DNA of 32,433 nucleotides from Scytonematopsis contorta HA4267-MV1 (GCA_019359035.1 JAHHIC010000006.1:1-32433), one strand, 5' to 3'; shown: positions 21,639-29,949, numbered from the stretch's first letter. The notes: a model not told the origin generated them from the sequence alone. Numbers and translations: made by a program.

Positions 21639-21845
21639 ATGCAGATTCAGATGCCGTCAAGGTGGCGCGTTACCGCGAATATAGATGAAGAGTTGCTGAA
21701 AAAACTTGAAGCCTGGGCTTCTGAAGAAAATAGAAGCATCAGCAGTTTGGTGGCGACAATTTTAAAAGAAGCGGCTAAGTCTCACTCGGAAGGCGTTTAT
21801 CTACATTCACAAAGCTTTCCTAACTCAAAATCGGAAAAGAAGTAG
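21639..21845 (+). CDS. CopG-type ribbon-helix-helix DNA-binding protein
   Basis: 68 residues. The core RWRVTANIDEELLKKLEAWA, followed by SEENRSISSLVATILKEAA, is a classic ribbon-helix-helix: one beta strand, then two helices separated by an N/S-containing turn. It is expected to bind DNA as a dimer. A strong Shine-Dalgarno (AAGGAG) precedes the ATG. The gene lies upstream of the large replication-like gene on the same strand, so control of plasmid copy number (as CopG does) is plausible, as is simple autoregulation or regulation of the divergent operon. The C-terminal ~20 residues are unstructured. Confidence 0.82.
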   Translation: MQIQMPSRWRVTANIDEELLKKLEAWASEENRSISSLVATILKEAAKSHSEGVYLHSQSFPNSKSEKK

Positions 21846-22316
21846 AGCCGCTTTCTGGTTGATTTCTTCTGGCTCAATGCCAAATTGTCAGTTGATTTTT
21901 TATAAGGACTGGAAGTCATGAGCAGCCTGGATTATAACGTAAATAATTATTGATAATTTCTTTTTAGGTTGCAATTGATGTTGAGCTTATGATGTGCGAC
22001 TTACTTATAGCTCTTGAGCACGTTCAACTTTAGACCCAGATTGTCTACCGGAAGAATTTACAAAAATTTAAAATTATTTTTTTTGGTAAAAAATAACACT
22101 GTTAAATGCTGATAATCAGTATTATCCCTTGAAAAATGGATATATCTGTTGTTATGGACAAGCCCGTTTATACACTACTGAGGTGCTTAATCGCAATTTG
22201 GTTTTATTTTGAGGTTTGCTTCTTCGGTCAGTATGATCAATCCTAATAAAAGCCTCTAGTTAGCTGATAACTATCTAGAGGCAATTCAAAAAAACAATGT
22301 ATTTAATTACAATTTT
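21846..22316. other. AT-rich spacer upstream of the replication-like gene
   Basis: 471 bp without a convincing ORF. It contains AT-rich runs (around 22060-22090) and, near its end, a strong dyad: GCCTCTAGTTAG at 22252-22263 against CTATCTAGAGGC at 22270-22281, one mismatch in 12. The dyad lies 35 bp before the ATG of the next gene and has no following T-run. It could be an operator or attenuator stem. Confidence 0.5.
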
Positions 22317-24785
22317 ATGCTTAGTAAGCTTTCTGGGGAGAACTTGAATCCCCATAACGAGAATTTTGCCACTTCTTTTGATTTAAGTCAATCGAGAAAT
22401 CTTCCGTTACCCGATGACCATCCCACTTGGGATACGGTACGGTATCTGCACCCCCTAGTTGCTATGGTGTTTGGAGACCGCGCAGCTTATATCCTCTGCC
22501 AAATCCATTATTGGTTGACGGAAACCAATAGTGGACGAGAATATTATGGTTTTCAGTGGATTTATAACACTTACGAAAAGTGGTATGAACAATTTCCCTG
22601 GTTATCCGAGAGTACGATAGCCAAACTCATAAGATATCTAGAAAAAAAAGGGGTTTTGGTTAGTAATAACTTTAACCGTTCTTCCTATTTGCGTACTAAA
22701 TGGTACACCATCGACTACTACGAGTTGGCGATACAAACTGGTTGGAACCCACTTGGACTTGACCCCACTAAAGATTATCCTCGCCCTCCCTCCGGACAAG
22801 ATGAGAGGGAATATAATGATGCCTTCCAACAAGCAATTGACCAGGGTACAGATGAACTACCAAGTTTTGATGTGTGGAAGAATGGCTTGAAACCCTTACA
22901 AAAAGCCAATGTTGCAAAATCACACGATGGATACGAGAATATTTGCCCACTCCATCGCGCAGAAACGCCATACTCATCTATGTACAAATCAATCTCTATC
23001 TCTACCAAATCCAGCCCGGACTTAGAGAGAGAGATGGATAAGACAGTCGAAATCCCACAAGACTGGCAACTAGAAGACCCGTGGGACTCTCCAGTTGAGG
23101 AACAGTCAAATCAAGAGGCAGTTACATATAGGGATGTAACAGCTACAAACTCCATACATAAAGTAACAAGCAAGTCATACCCTTCACAAGGTGGGACAAA
23201 GACAACTAGAGAGGAGGTTATAAATACTAATGGTTGTTCGACCGAACCTGAGTCTTGTAACTCGGACAAATCTTCCGCCCGCTCGCGTACTACAAAATCT
23301 ACAAGTACTACAAGAGATCCCCTCCATACTACGAGTACAACAAGCACTACAAAAACCCCACCGCATACTACAAGCACAACAAGCGCTACAAAGCCCAGCC
23401 TGCGTGCTACAGGTACAACAGATGTTACAGGGGCAACTCCAGAAAATAAAAATGTGGTGTATCTTGATAAGCCTCGATTACCTAATTATACGTGTGAAGA
23501 CCGCCCGCTTTATATTTGGGAAGACGCGCTTAACTATCCCAATGAAAAATTTTTAAGTTGGCGGTATGTAACGCACTACAAGCCTCAAGGGGGTAAATGG
23601 GAGTCTGGTGGCAGGAGTTATGCTCGCAAAGAGTTTTACAATGACCCTGCTGGTGCGGACGTGATTTACCAGGAGTTTTTGTTATATTTCAACCAGGTTG
23701 CTAATGTCGCTCACCAACAGCAAAATCAAGAAATGCAGGCGGTTTTACCTGCTTGTTTAGCGAAACTTCCTGAAGTCACCCAGGAAAATAAGGAACAGGT
23801 CGCAATAAATATAGCTACTGTGGCAGCTCGTGGGGCTGGTGTGGCCTTACCTAATAATTATGCTCCTGGTAGCAGGCAGCATATGAGTATTGAGTCCGCT
23901 GCCGGTGGGAAAGATATTAAACCGCTTCCAGAATTAGAAAAGCCTGCTCTGCCTGGTGATGCACCTCGTCATTGGCGTGATACTTTATCTGAGTCTGAGA
24001 AATTTGAAAATGATTTTGCATTAAATTGCACCAAATGGAAGTTGCCTGCTTCCCGTGAGAAAGCTCTTGAGTGGGCTTTAAAACACAGCGATAAAGTCCG
24101 AGTAACCGAACACGGGCTTTCAAAAATTCTACCGACTTTGACGTCTGAACCAATACCAAATAAACAGCAAGTTGAAGATGAACAAGTAGAAGAAGAAGAA
24201 ACAAACGATATTCCAGAAATTACAGAATCATTTTTGGTACAGGGTAACCTGAACATGACCCGTAAGTTGTTACGCTCAGGTTCATTAGAAGTGCTAGCAG
24301 CATTTATTTTGGATTGGGATGAAGAACTTTTCTGTAAAATATCATCTCTTCTTACGGACTCAGAAAAGAAGCAAGTAGCAGCTCTTTATAAGGGTAATTC
24401 CAGCCCCCTGTTCAATGCAGCTACAGCGCCAAATGGGCTAAATAATCAACTAAATACCCCCTATAATGTTAAGCCAGATGTAAAAGAGTCTGGAGATGCG
24501 CTCGATTTTGATGTGGAGGTTGATATTGAAGTAATTCGTAGTTTTCTTAAGTCCGAAGATTACCAATCTCTACTTCATTTTTGCACCAATGATTTAAGTC
24601 CTTATGAATTAGAAAAAATCCTGAAACATCTTCATGCATGGGAATTAGAGCTTATATCAATTCAGATTGCTCTGATTTATTGGCAAAATGGAGATTCATA
24701 TAATTTGGAGAATTGGGTATATAATGATTCGCCAATTCTACTTGTTATTGATGAGAACGGGAAACCTTATAAATATCCCGACTAA
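22317..24785 (+). CDS. Large winged-helix protein, probable plasmid replication protein
   Basis: 822 residues. The N-terminal domain (about 30-145) reads LHPLVAMVFGDRAAYILCQIHYW, then WYEQFPWLSESTIAKLIRYL, then LEKKGVLVSNN...WYTIDY: a winged helix-turn-helix of the kind found in phage and plasmid replication initiators. Residues ~320-375 are Thr/Ser-rich repeats (TTSTTSTTK, HTTSTTSATK). A compact middle domain follows (~385-500; LNYPNEKFLSWRYVTHYKPQGG), and the C-terminal third has two acidic helical domains separated by Glu-rich linkers. No helicase or polymerase motifs and no clear relaxase motif. It is the best candidate for the Rep protein, by domain type and because nothing else on the plasmid fits. 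No Shine-Dalgarno is visible. Function is inferred. Confidence 0.55.
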   Translation: MLSKLSGENLNPHNENFATSFDLSQSRNLPLPDDHPTWDTVRYLHPLVAMVFGDRAAYILCQIHYWLTETNSGREYYGFQWIYNTYEKWYEQFPWLSESTIAKLIRYLEKKGVLVSNNFNRSSYLRTKWYTIDYYELAIQTGWNPLGLDPTKDYPRPPSGQDEREYNDAFQQAIDQGTDELPSFDVWKNGLKPLQKANVAKSHDGYENICPLHRAETPYSSMYKSISISTKSSPDLEREMDKTVEIPQDWQLEDPWDSPVEEQSNQEAVTYRDVTATNSIHKVTSKSYPSQGGTKTTREEVINTNGCSTEPESCNSDKSSARSRTTKSTSTTRDPLHTTSTTSTTKTPPHTTSTTSATKPSLRATGTTDVTGATPENKNVVYLDKPRLPNYTCEDRPLYIWEDALNYPNEKFLSWRYVTHYKPQGGKWESGGRSYARKEFYNDPAGADVIYQEFLLYFNQVANVAHQQQNQEMQAVLPACLAKLPEVTQENKEQVAINIATVAARGAGVALPNNYAPGSRQHMSIESAAGGKDIKPLPELEKPALPGDAPRHWRDTLSESEKFENDFALNCTKWKLPASREKALEWALKHSDKVRVTEHGLSKILPTLTSEPIPNKQQVEDEQVEEEETNDIPEITESFLVQGNLNMTRKLLRSGSLEVLAAFILDWDEELFCKISSLLTDSEKKQVAALYKGNSSPLFNAATAPNGLNNQLNTPYNVKPDVKESGDALDFDVEVDIEVIRSFLKSEDYQSLLHFCTNDLSPYELEKILKHLHAWELELISIQIALIYWQNGDSYNLENWVYNDSPILLVIDENGKPYKYPD
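23288..23430 (+). repeat. Repeated CTACAAG-type units within the replication-like gene
   Basis: ACTACAAG, GCTACAAA and AACAAG words recur many times; a 27-bp unit of the TACTACAAGCACAACAAGC type occurs twice (near 23326 and 23364). At protein level this is the Thr/Ser-rich linker. As DNA it resembles iterons within a rep gene. Either reading is possible. Confidence 0.45.
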
Positions 24786-24805
24786 TCTTTTGTTTTGTCC
24801 GTCTT

Positions 24806-24964
24806 GAGATTATCAAGCTATTAAAGGATGAGCAACAAACGACTGAGTTTGAATTGGGTGTGGTGACTCCTGGCAGATGGTCGCGGATTTTCTGGGTACT
24901 TACTCAAGAGTTGAAAGACAAATTGGGTGGGCACTACTCCCCGTCGCGGTTCAGGGGAGGTTAG
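24806..24964 (+). pseudogene. 3' fragment of an unidentified gene
   Basis: An open stretch with no start codon reads KLLKDEQQTTEFELGVVTPG, then RWSRIFWVLTQELKDKL, and stops at 24964, just after the replication-like gene ends. It is clearly protein-like. It may be the tail of a related replication or maintenance gene lost by deletion. Family not recognised. Confidence 0.45.
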
Positions 24965-25113
24965 CGGGTTTGCGGCTTAAAAATTAACCAGTTTTTAAGC
25001 CAAAAATATATTTAAGCCAGTATTTTGGGTCGTTGTAGAACATACCCAACTTGTTGTGCTTCTCTATCGGGCTGCGGTTACTACCCTAAAAAATAAACAT
25101 AATGGGATAGTAA

Positions 25114-25299
25114 ACTTTTCGGGAGCATCCCAATTTTGTAGCCTCTAACGACCCGGAATCAGATGCCTATAATTGGCGGGGTAGGATAACGCGAATGCAT
25201 CCAGAAAATCCAGAATTGTGTTATGTGAATTATCCAGAACTCGCGCAGTTAAAAATTAGAGGGAGGACAGAAATTAGCTGTGGGGTTGACAGTTTTTGA
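25114..25299 (+). pseudogene. 3' fragment of an unidentified gene
   Basis: A 61-codon open stretch after a stop at 25111 reads NDPESDAYNWRGRITRMHPE, then NPELCYVNYPELAQLKIRG, and stops at 25299. Its upstream part overlaps GGGAGCATCCCAATTTT (25131-25147), which looks like an insertion-sequence end. An 8-bp inverted pair GGGTCGTT / AACGACCC (25027-25034 and 25147-25154) brackets that part. So the gene may have been cut by an element. Confidence 0.45.
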
Positions 25300-25350
25300 A
25301 ACTTATAATAGGGTAAAAAGTAGAAGAAGAACAAAAAATTGTAAAGGTAT

Positions 25351-25379
25351 TCAAATCGGATTTCATACATCCGATTTGA
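25351..25379. terminator. Perfect 11-bp stem hairpin
   Basis: TCAAATCGGAT (25351-25361) and ATCCGATTTGA (25369-25379) pair perfectly around a 7-nt loop. The stem is followed by GTTTAAAC rather than a pure T-run, so it is a plausible but weak terminator for the leftward-decayed genes. It could instead be a protein-binding dyad. Confidence 0.5.
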
Positions 25380-25738
25380 GTTTAAACACAAAGGTATATC
25401 AAAAGTAAAAAGAGTTTACTCCCTGCGTTTAGCCCTAATAATAAGCAGTGTAAGTCGTCCTTAAAAATCGAACTATGTAATGAAATGTAAAATGTAAGAA
25501 TACCCTATAAATAGGTTACTCCACAGTTTTTACAAAACTTAGATACATTGGTTTTAATGTGCCGACCTACTTAATTGTCAAATGATTTGAAGCCACGAAA
25601 AATAATTTAAGTTGTGTGGTTCTTTACGCAATTACTTTTTAATAAGACGACCTCCTTTGCACTTGTGATATGCTCTTATAGATGATATTCACGAAATAAG
25701 GAAAAGTATTTGAGTTATGTTTTTGCACAGAATGTGAG

Positions 25739-26101
25739 CTATTGAATAGCGGGTTCTAGTTTAATCCTGTAATCAGGAGCCAGTTTATTTCTGTATTTCC
25801 ATAGCGCTTCTAGAACTTGTTTTCCATGTTCAGTGAGTTTATAATATCTGCGACGTGCCCCTGCACGTTCCTCAAGTTCTTCTGGTTTTTCATCTCCCCA
25901 ACGGGAATTTATATACCTTTTTTCAGAAGACTCCATACGTCGAAGTGTTGGGTACAAACTATTGGGACCGATTTTGCGAAGCCCATTACTAGCTTTCTCA
26001 ATTGTTTTTATGATTTCTAGACCATAAACCTCTTTGTTTGGATATAGTACAGAAAGGATGTCTTCTTCAACTGCGGACAGAATCGGTAATTTTTCATCCA
26101 T
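25739..26101 (-). CDS. PadR-family transcriptional regulator
   Basis: About 120 residues from ATG 26101 (MDEKLPILSAVEEDIL), chosen for the GAGGGA Shine-Dalgarno upstream; a longer frame to 26197 lacks one. The PadR winged-helix signature is clear: LSVLYPNKEVYGLEIIKTIE, IGPNSLYPTLRRME, then GARRRYYKLTEHGKQVLEAL. PadR proteins are dimeric repressors, often of membrane transporters or stress genes, usually with a long C-terminal helix. Here that helix is short (WKYRNKLAPDYRIKLEP). No obvious target gene lies next to it, so it may act on itself or on a chromosomal target. Confidence 0.88.
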   Translation of the reverse strand: MDEKLPILSAVEEDILSVLYPNKEVYGLEIIKTIEKASNGLRKIGPNSLYPTLRRMESSEKRYINSRWGDEKPEELEERAGARRRYYKLTEHGKQVLEALWKYRNKLAPDYRIKLEPAIQ

Positions 26102-26400
26102 TATGATTCCCTCTAATGCTTTTACATTTCGCTGAAAATGTGCCGAATCTGTTGTCACAGCTTTTTCGTACATATCTCTACTACCTCGTATCTTCATATG
26201 TTTTATATGCTTTGCCTTAACTAGAAAACATCAGTAGTCGCACTTAAAATATTCCTCTTAGTTTTGGAATAACTGAGAAATGAGTGCTGATTTTTGTTGT
26301 CAGGTTCTAATTGGTAGACAAGTGCGAATGACATATAAAGAGGGCCCTCTCTATTGATTCACTTCTTTTTTAGTTTTTCCTAATTTGTGCCTGCCCTTTT

Positions 26401-26560
26401 TTCTCAGAGACAAACTGGAACTTTGTCTCAGATTTTTCTCAGAGACAAACTGGAACTTTGTCTCAGAAAGAAAATAAATAAATGTCTTGTTGGATAAAAT
26501 TATTATCCAACCCGCTTAGTTCTTCGCTCCCGTCTTGATGCGAAGACGCGAGTTTTTTTG
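26401..26560 (+). ncRNA. Candidate structured small RNA with rho-independent terminator
   Basis: In order: two tandem 35-bp palindromic units (26401-26435 and 26436-26470) with GAGACAAA / TTTGTCTC arms; a hairpin TTGGATAA-N5-TTATCCAA near 26492-26512; then a terminator stem CTCCCGTCTT-GATGCG-AAGACGCGAG followed by seven Ts (26528-26560). No ORF spans it. The arrangement suggests a transcribed RNA on the plus strand. The promoter is not identified, and the family is unknown to me. Confidence 0.5.
26528..26560 (+). terminator. Rho-independent terminator
   Basis: A 10-bp stem with one mismatch (CTCCCGTCTT / AAGACGCGAG), a 6-nt loop and TTTTTTT directly after. Further GTGTGAGTTTTTT repeats follow. 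It is the best intrinsic terminator in the window and implies plus-strand transcription arriving from 26.2-26.5 kb. Confidence 0.75.
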
Positions 26561-26766
26561 TGTGAGTTTTTTGTGTGAGTTTTTTAGCTGCATCCCTAAT
26601 AAATAAAACGTAATACTTTACATCGCAAAGTGGTAAAACACATTACTTCGTAAAGCGTTGTTTGTCCACCCGTAAAGCTCCTTGAACTTCTAGGTTAACT
26701 TTATTGTTCATGTAATACACTACAAGTATAACGCGAAAACAGATATTGTCAACTTTGTAATATATA

Positions 26767-26885
26767 TTTTGTACTCTGTGTCATGATTGTACAGTTATTG
26801 TTTATACTATAATAGTCGATATTGTTTTTCGGATGACATTTTGCTTATGGGTAACCGCTCGCTCAGGTAAAAGCCTGATGATAAG
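26767..26885 (+). repeat. Upstream copy of a duplicated promoter and leader
   Basis: Matches 26931-27048 at an offset of 164 bp: TTTTGTACTCTGTGTCA, then TTGTACAGT, TATACTATAAT, a CGGA Shine-Dalgarno-like word and an ATG. Here the ATG opens only a few codons (MGNRSLR, stop). It is a degenerate tandem duplication of the next gene's control region. Confidence 0.75.
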
Positions 26886-26930
26886 GTCTAAGGTCTAATC
26901 AAAGTGGTAACTGGTATCTCACTGTATACG

Positions 26931-26976
26931 TTTTGTACTCTGTGTCAATATTGTACAGTGATTTTATATACTATAA
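26931..26976 (+). promoter_or_regulatory. Promoter of the small membrane protein gene
   Basis: A -10 box TATAAT (within TATACTATAAT, ending near 26976) with TTGTAC as -35. The inverted words TGTAC and GTACA, 14 bp apart, could bind a regulator. The spacing of 15-16 bp is slightly short. Both this copy and its duplicate at 26767 keep the same elements. Confidence 0.6.
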
Positions 26977-27005
26977 TGGATGAGTACTTTTATCGGAGTC
27001 AATTT

Positions 27006-27554
27006 ATGAATGGACGCCCGCTCGGACAAAGCCCTGATGATGCAGATAACGAGTCCGCTCAAAGCAGCAATTGGTATATGCTGCCTGGAAATGATGAAAA
27101 TGATGAGGAGATATTAGGTGATTTGCAAGAGTTGCAAAACAAGGGTGAAGCCAAGAACCCTATTCAATCTGCTGAGTGGAAAGTAGCCAATAAATTGACC
27201 AAAGTCAAAACTACGCACCTCAAAATCATGGGTGCTACTCCCTCTGATGAGTCAAAGGGCGAAAATACGAAGGCTTATGAAAAAAACCTGCTGACAAGGT
27301 TAAAGGTTAGCTTTTATGGCGTATTTGGGGTGGGTGCGGTTGGAATTGCCGTATTTTGTACAGGTGTTGGGTATACGATTGCGGGAAACCCAACTGTTGG
27401 TGGGGGTCTTATGGCAGGAGCTTCTGGACTTGGTTTTGTTGCTACCCTTTGCAATGATGCGTACAAACGTACGAGCGACTCAGCAGATAAGCATTTTGGC
27501 GGAAACACGGATAGCAAAGACGGAAAAGACAAGGGTGCAGGGACTAACGAATAG
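27006..27554 (+). CDS. Small membrane protein of unknown function
   Basis: About 182 residues from ATG 27006 (MNGRPLGQSPDDADNES). I prefer this start to those at 26904 and 26976 because a CGGAG lies 7-8 nt upstream and the -10 box overlaps 26976. The N-terminal 100 residues are acidic and hydrophilic (NDENDEEILGDLQELQ). Two glycine-rich hydrophobic helices follow (VSFYGVFGVGAVGIAVFCTG and VGGGLMAGASGLGFVATL), then a charged, Gly/Lys/Asp-rich tail. No family recognised. The paired glycine-rich helices recall holin-like or pore-like small proteins, but this is only a resemblance. Confidence 0.6.
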   Translation: MNGRPLGQSPDDADNESAQSSNWYMLPGNDENDEEILGDLQELQNKGEAKNPIQSAEWKVANKLTKVKTTHLKIMGATPSDESKGENTKAYEKNLLTRLKVSFYGVFGVGAVGIAVFCTGVGYTIAGNPTVGGGLMAGASGLGFVATLCNDAYKRTSDSADKHFGGNTDSKDGKDKGAGTNE

Positions 27555-27631
27555 AATCGTTTGAGGCTCTTTTAGGGACTCTTTTTTAAGCATCTACCAA
27601 TATTTTTTACATCTATAGGACTTCTATTTCA

Positions 27632-27706
27632 GGTTGAGACCCCATGAGGCTGTATACTCGGAAATAAAGGCTGGAAACGGCTACCCTGTTTGAGTTTGAT
27701 AATTTG
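27632..27706 (+). repeat. ~75-nt repeated structured sequence, copy 1
   Basis: Begins GGTTGAGACCCCATGAGGCT, continues through TCGG, TAAAGGCTGG and AAC, and ends TGATAATTTG. A second version lies at 27791-27867. The blocks are the same and the compensating spacing suggests a conserved RNA or DNA structure. Not coding. Confidence 0.65.
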
Positions 27707-27790
27707 CTACTTTATTATACGCAACATCATTGTAGGTAACGAAAAATCAAGCATATGAGCGGCCTGGTTTCCGTTCTCGTCCATATTTGG

Positions 27791-27867
27791 GGTTGAGCCT
27801 CCATGAGGCTGCACATTCGGAGGTAAAGCCTGGGAACCCCCTTTGACTGAGCCGATTTGATAATTTG
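27791..27867 (+). repeat. ~77-nt repeated structured sequence, copy 2
   Basis: Same blocks as copy 1: GGTTGAG, CCATGAGGCTG, TCGGA, TAAAG, CTGG, AAC, TGATAATTTG. It contains a perfect stem AGCCTC-CAT-GAGGCT (27796-27810). Lies in the gap downstream of the small membrane protein and before the relaxase. Candidate structured RNA, replication initiation site or recombination site. Confidence 0.65.
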
Positions 27868-28022
27868 GGGCAAATATTGTGACGTTGTCACCAGAGGTAA
27901 ACCTTTATCGTGAGCGTGGAGCGGAATGATAATATTGCTTCTAACAAACCGAGAAAGCGTGAAACCTTTGGTATGGAAGGTTTATCGTTTTAATCCCTCA
28001 GAGTGAAAGTAGGATATTTACC

Positions 28023-28060
28023 GTTACTATCTCAAAAATTCTGATTTTTGAGATAGTAAC
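28023..28060 (-). terminator. Perfect 17-bp stem hairpin after the relaxase gene
   Basis: GTTACTATCTCAAAAAT and its exact complement flank the tetraloop TCTG. It lies 21 bp beyond the relaxase stop on the minus strand. The AAAAAT/ATTTTT base of the loop side makes it unlike a textbook terminator, but it is well placed to end the mob transcript from either direction. Confidence 0.65.
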
Positions 28061-28080
28061 TGCTGACCAGCTGGAGAAAA

Positions 28081-29481
28081 TCACAATTCGAGTCCCGAAT
28101 CGCGTGAGCGTTTTGGCTGCTGTTCTTGTTTAGCTCGGTTACTATCCAACAGCTGCTGCAACTGGTGGAATATCTTGAGGTCTTCCAGGTTCAGCCCAAT
28201 TCCTCGTGGCTGCTGGTCTTCTGACAGCGGGATTTGTGCAATTTCTTCTCCCGATTTACGTTTGATTTTAATTGTGGAATCTGACAATTCTAGGTCAAAA
28301 GTACTGCCCCTCAAAACTCGGTCTGGTTTTTGCTTCTCCCAGAACATACGTACTGTGTGGGCAATTACTTCCGCGTATTGCTGCTGTTGGTTGTCCACCA
28401 TTTGGTCTGGTGGTTTGGGTGTTGGGAGTGGCTCTAGGTCAGCGCAATTGCTTTCATCTGTATATGAATGCGGCTCATATGTTTGAGAATTGAACCCTTT
28501 ATTATTAACATTTTGGGTGAAATTATCTTTACGAGTTGTGGGGTAGGGAGTGAGCGGTTGTTCTAAATTAAGAGCGGGTTGTACAGTTGGGGTTATTTCT
28601 AAATTATTTACAGCTAATTCGCCATTTGAATTGCTCTCCGAGTCTGAACTGTTAGAAGTGGATGAAACATTTTGGATATTTCCAGCTCTTTTGTTGGAGA
28701 TTAACAATTCTATCTGCTCTTTGTGGGTAGGTTTATGCACCACACCAAATTTTGATTGAATTCCTTGATGAGTATAATCGCTTCCCAATTGTCTGCCTTT
28801 AAAAACTTTATTGTTGTATTCATAGCTAATACCTTGCAGCTTACCAGTTCGGGTAATCCTGCACTGGACACCCACATTTTTAGATAATAAAGAGCTAATA
28901 AAATCTGGCATTTCTGGTTTATCTGCTGCTGCTTCTTTAATTGCATCCTGAATAAATTTGGTTTCTTCTTCCCTGGAGGGTGGTCCCTTTTTCTCGGATA
29001 TCTCCCAGCTATGCGGTTGAGTTATAAGACCGTATTTTAGTTCTACTTTTCTACAAGCTTTTTGGATATTAATGTAATCTAGATAATCCTTTTTACACTT
29101 ACCATTAAAATCAACCCGGTTAACTATCAAATGTAGGTGTGGTCTAATCTCTGGAGCATCTTTGTGTAATGCATCAGTGTGTAATGCTAATAAATATTGA
29201 TGCTTATAATCATCAAATCCTAATTCCATCCGTATATCAGAAGCAATATCAATATATTCTTCTGTGCTAAGGGGTCTATCATTTGGGTGTGGATTTATTG
29301 ATAAGTGGAATACAGGTTTTTGTGTGCGCTTGTTTTTATTACTAAAATATTCAAACTCGTTAGCGAGTTGTGCTGGGGTTTGACCTGCCATATTAGTATC
29401 TAATACTTTGGCTCCATCTTTAAACCCTACATACTTAATAGTTGAGTAAGGGGAATTGCTTTTATTTATATTACCAATCAT
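28081..29481 (-). CDS. Relaxase / mobilisation nuclease (MOBP-like)
   Basis: 466 residues. The N-terminal ~240 residues form a relaxase domain (VirD2/MobA type): MIGNINKSNSPYSTIKYVGF, FHLSINPHPNDRPLSTEEY (motif with a conserved HLS-x-NP core), and motif III HTDALHKDAPEIRPHLHLIVNRV with the metal-binding histidines. Tyrosine candidates for DNA attachment include Tyr-12 and Tyr-17. It should nick one strand at oriT and lead it into a recipient. Residues ~260-370 are a Ser/Asn/Pro-rich linker; the C-terminal ~90 residues are helical (YAEVIAHTVRMFWEKQKPDR) and may bind partners. It overlaps the MobC-like gene by 11 nt. MOBP is my best class guess. No mating-pair genes are obvious here, so the plasmid would be mobilised by help from elsewhere. 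Confidence 0.9.
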   Translation of the reverse strand: MIGNINKSNSPYSTIKYVGFKDGAKVLDTNMAGQTPAQLANEFEYFSNKNKRTQKPVFHLSINPHPNDRPLSTEEYIDIASDIRMELGFDDYKHQYLLALHTDALHKDAPEIRPHLHLIVNRVDFNGKCKKDYLDYINIQKACRKVELKYGLITQPHSWEISEKKGPPSREEETKFIQDAIKEAAADKPEMPDFISSLLSKNVGVQCRITRTGKLQGISYEYNNKVFKGRQLGSDYTHQGIQSKFGVVHKPTHKEQIELLISNKRAGNIQNVSSTSNSSDSESNSNGELAVNNLEITPTVQPALNLEQPLTPYPTTRKDNFTQNVNNKGFNSQTYEPHSYTDESNCADLEPLPTPKPPDQMVDNQQQQYAEVIAHTVRMFWEKQKPDRVLRGSTFDLELSDSTIKIKRKSGEEIAQIPLSEDQQPRGIGLNLEDLKIFHQLQQLLDSNRAKQEQQPKRSRDSGLEL

Positions 29482-29887
29482 CGTTACCCGTATGGGATAA
29501 TCCCAATAATTGTAATTGTACCTCTTTGATTTGGGACTGCAATTCTTTAATTAAAGCAGTAGGATTATCTGTAATTGGTAGCCCAATTTTTACCGCTTCA
29601 TTGATTCTGCGGGTAATTTGGTTTAAGTTAGTCCCTATTTTATTCAATTCAATGTAAGTTTCTTCGTTAATTGGGGGTGCTGGTAAGTTGACATATATTT
29701 TGCTTTTTTCCACACAATCACGAATAAATGGTGTGAGTGATTTATAATTAGCGTCAGTTGCTCGTTGCTGCCAGTCTAACTTCTGTTCGCTGGTCAAAGG
29801 TAGGAGAATTTTGGTGTCTTTCTTAGGTTTGGGAGTAGACTTTAATTTCCTAATTGTTTTTTTGGGTGTAGATTTGGGTTTAGCCAT
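29471..29887 (-). CDS. mobC: MobC-like relaxosome accessory protein
   Basis: About 138 residues from ATG 29887 (MAKPKSTPKK); an alternative TTG lies at 29926. A Lys-rich N-terminal tail precedes LPLTSEQKLDWQQRATDANY, then SLTPFIRDCVE, a ribbon-helix-helix-like DNA-binding part. The MobC signature follows: YIELNKIGTNLNQITRRINEA. MobC proteins bind near oriT and help open the nick region. It lies directly upstream of the relaxase with an 11-nt overlap, and the oriT candidate begins 62 bp beyond its start. Confidence 0.88.
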   Translation of the reverse strand: MAKPKSTPKKTIRKLKSTPKPKKDTKILLPLTSEQKLDWQQRATDANYKSLTPFIRDCVEKSKIYVNLPAPPINEETYIELNKIGTNLNQITRRINEAVKIGLPITDNPTALIKELQSQIKEVQLQLLGLSHTGNDDW

Positions 29888-29922
29888 GTTTATCTGTGAA
29901 TTTGGAGAATTGGGGGGGTAAT

Positions 29923-29949
29923 CCAAAAGGGGGGCACACCCCCCTTTGG
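29923..29949. other. G/C-rich hairpin between mobC and oriT
   Basis: CCAAAAGGGGGG pairs with CCCCCCTTTGG with a single bulged A and a 4-nt loop. Sitting between the oriT repeat and mobC, it may hinder transcription into the oriT or form part of the relaxosome site. Confidence 0.55.

Noticed and set aside
23288-23430. Possible CRISPR-like array
   Set aside because: The repeats are short, irregular and in frame within a long ORF; no constant repeat/spacer lengths.
23230-23556. Plus-strand 108-codon frame with LQ heptads inside the replication-like gene
   Set aside because: The regularity comes from the repeated CTACAAG DNA read in a different frame; the main frame continues through it with real domains on both sides.
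25027-25154. Complete small insertion sequence bounded by GGGTCGTT / AACGACCC
   Set aside because: Only 8-bp arms, no target duplication and no transposase; kept only as context for the gene fragment.
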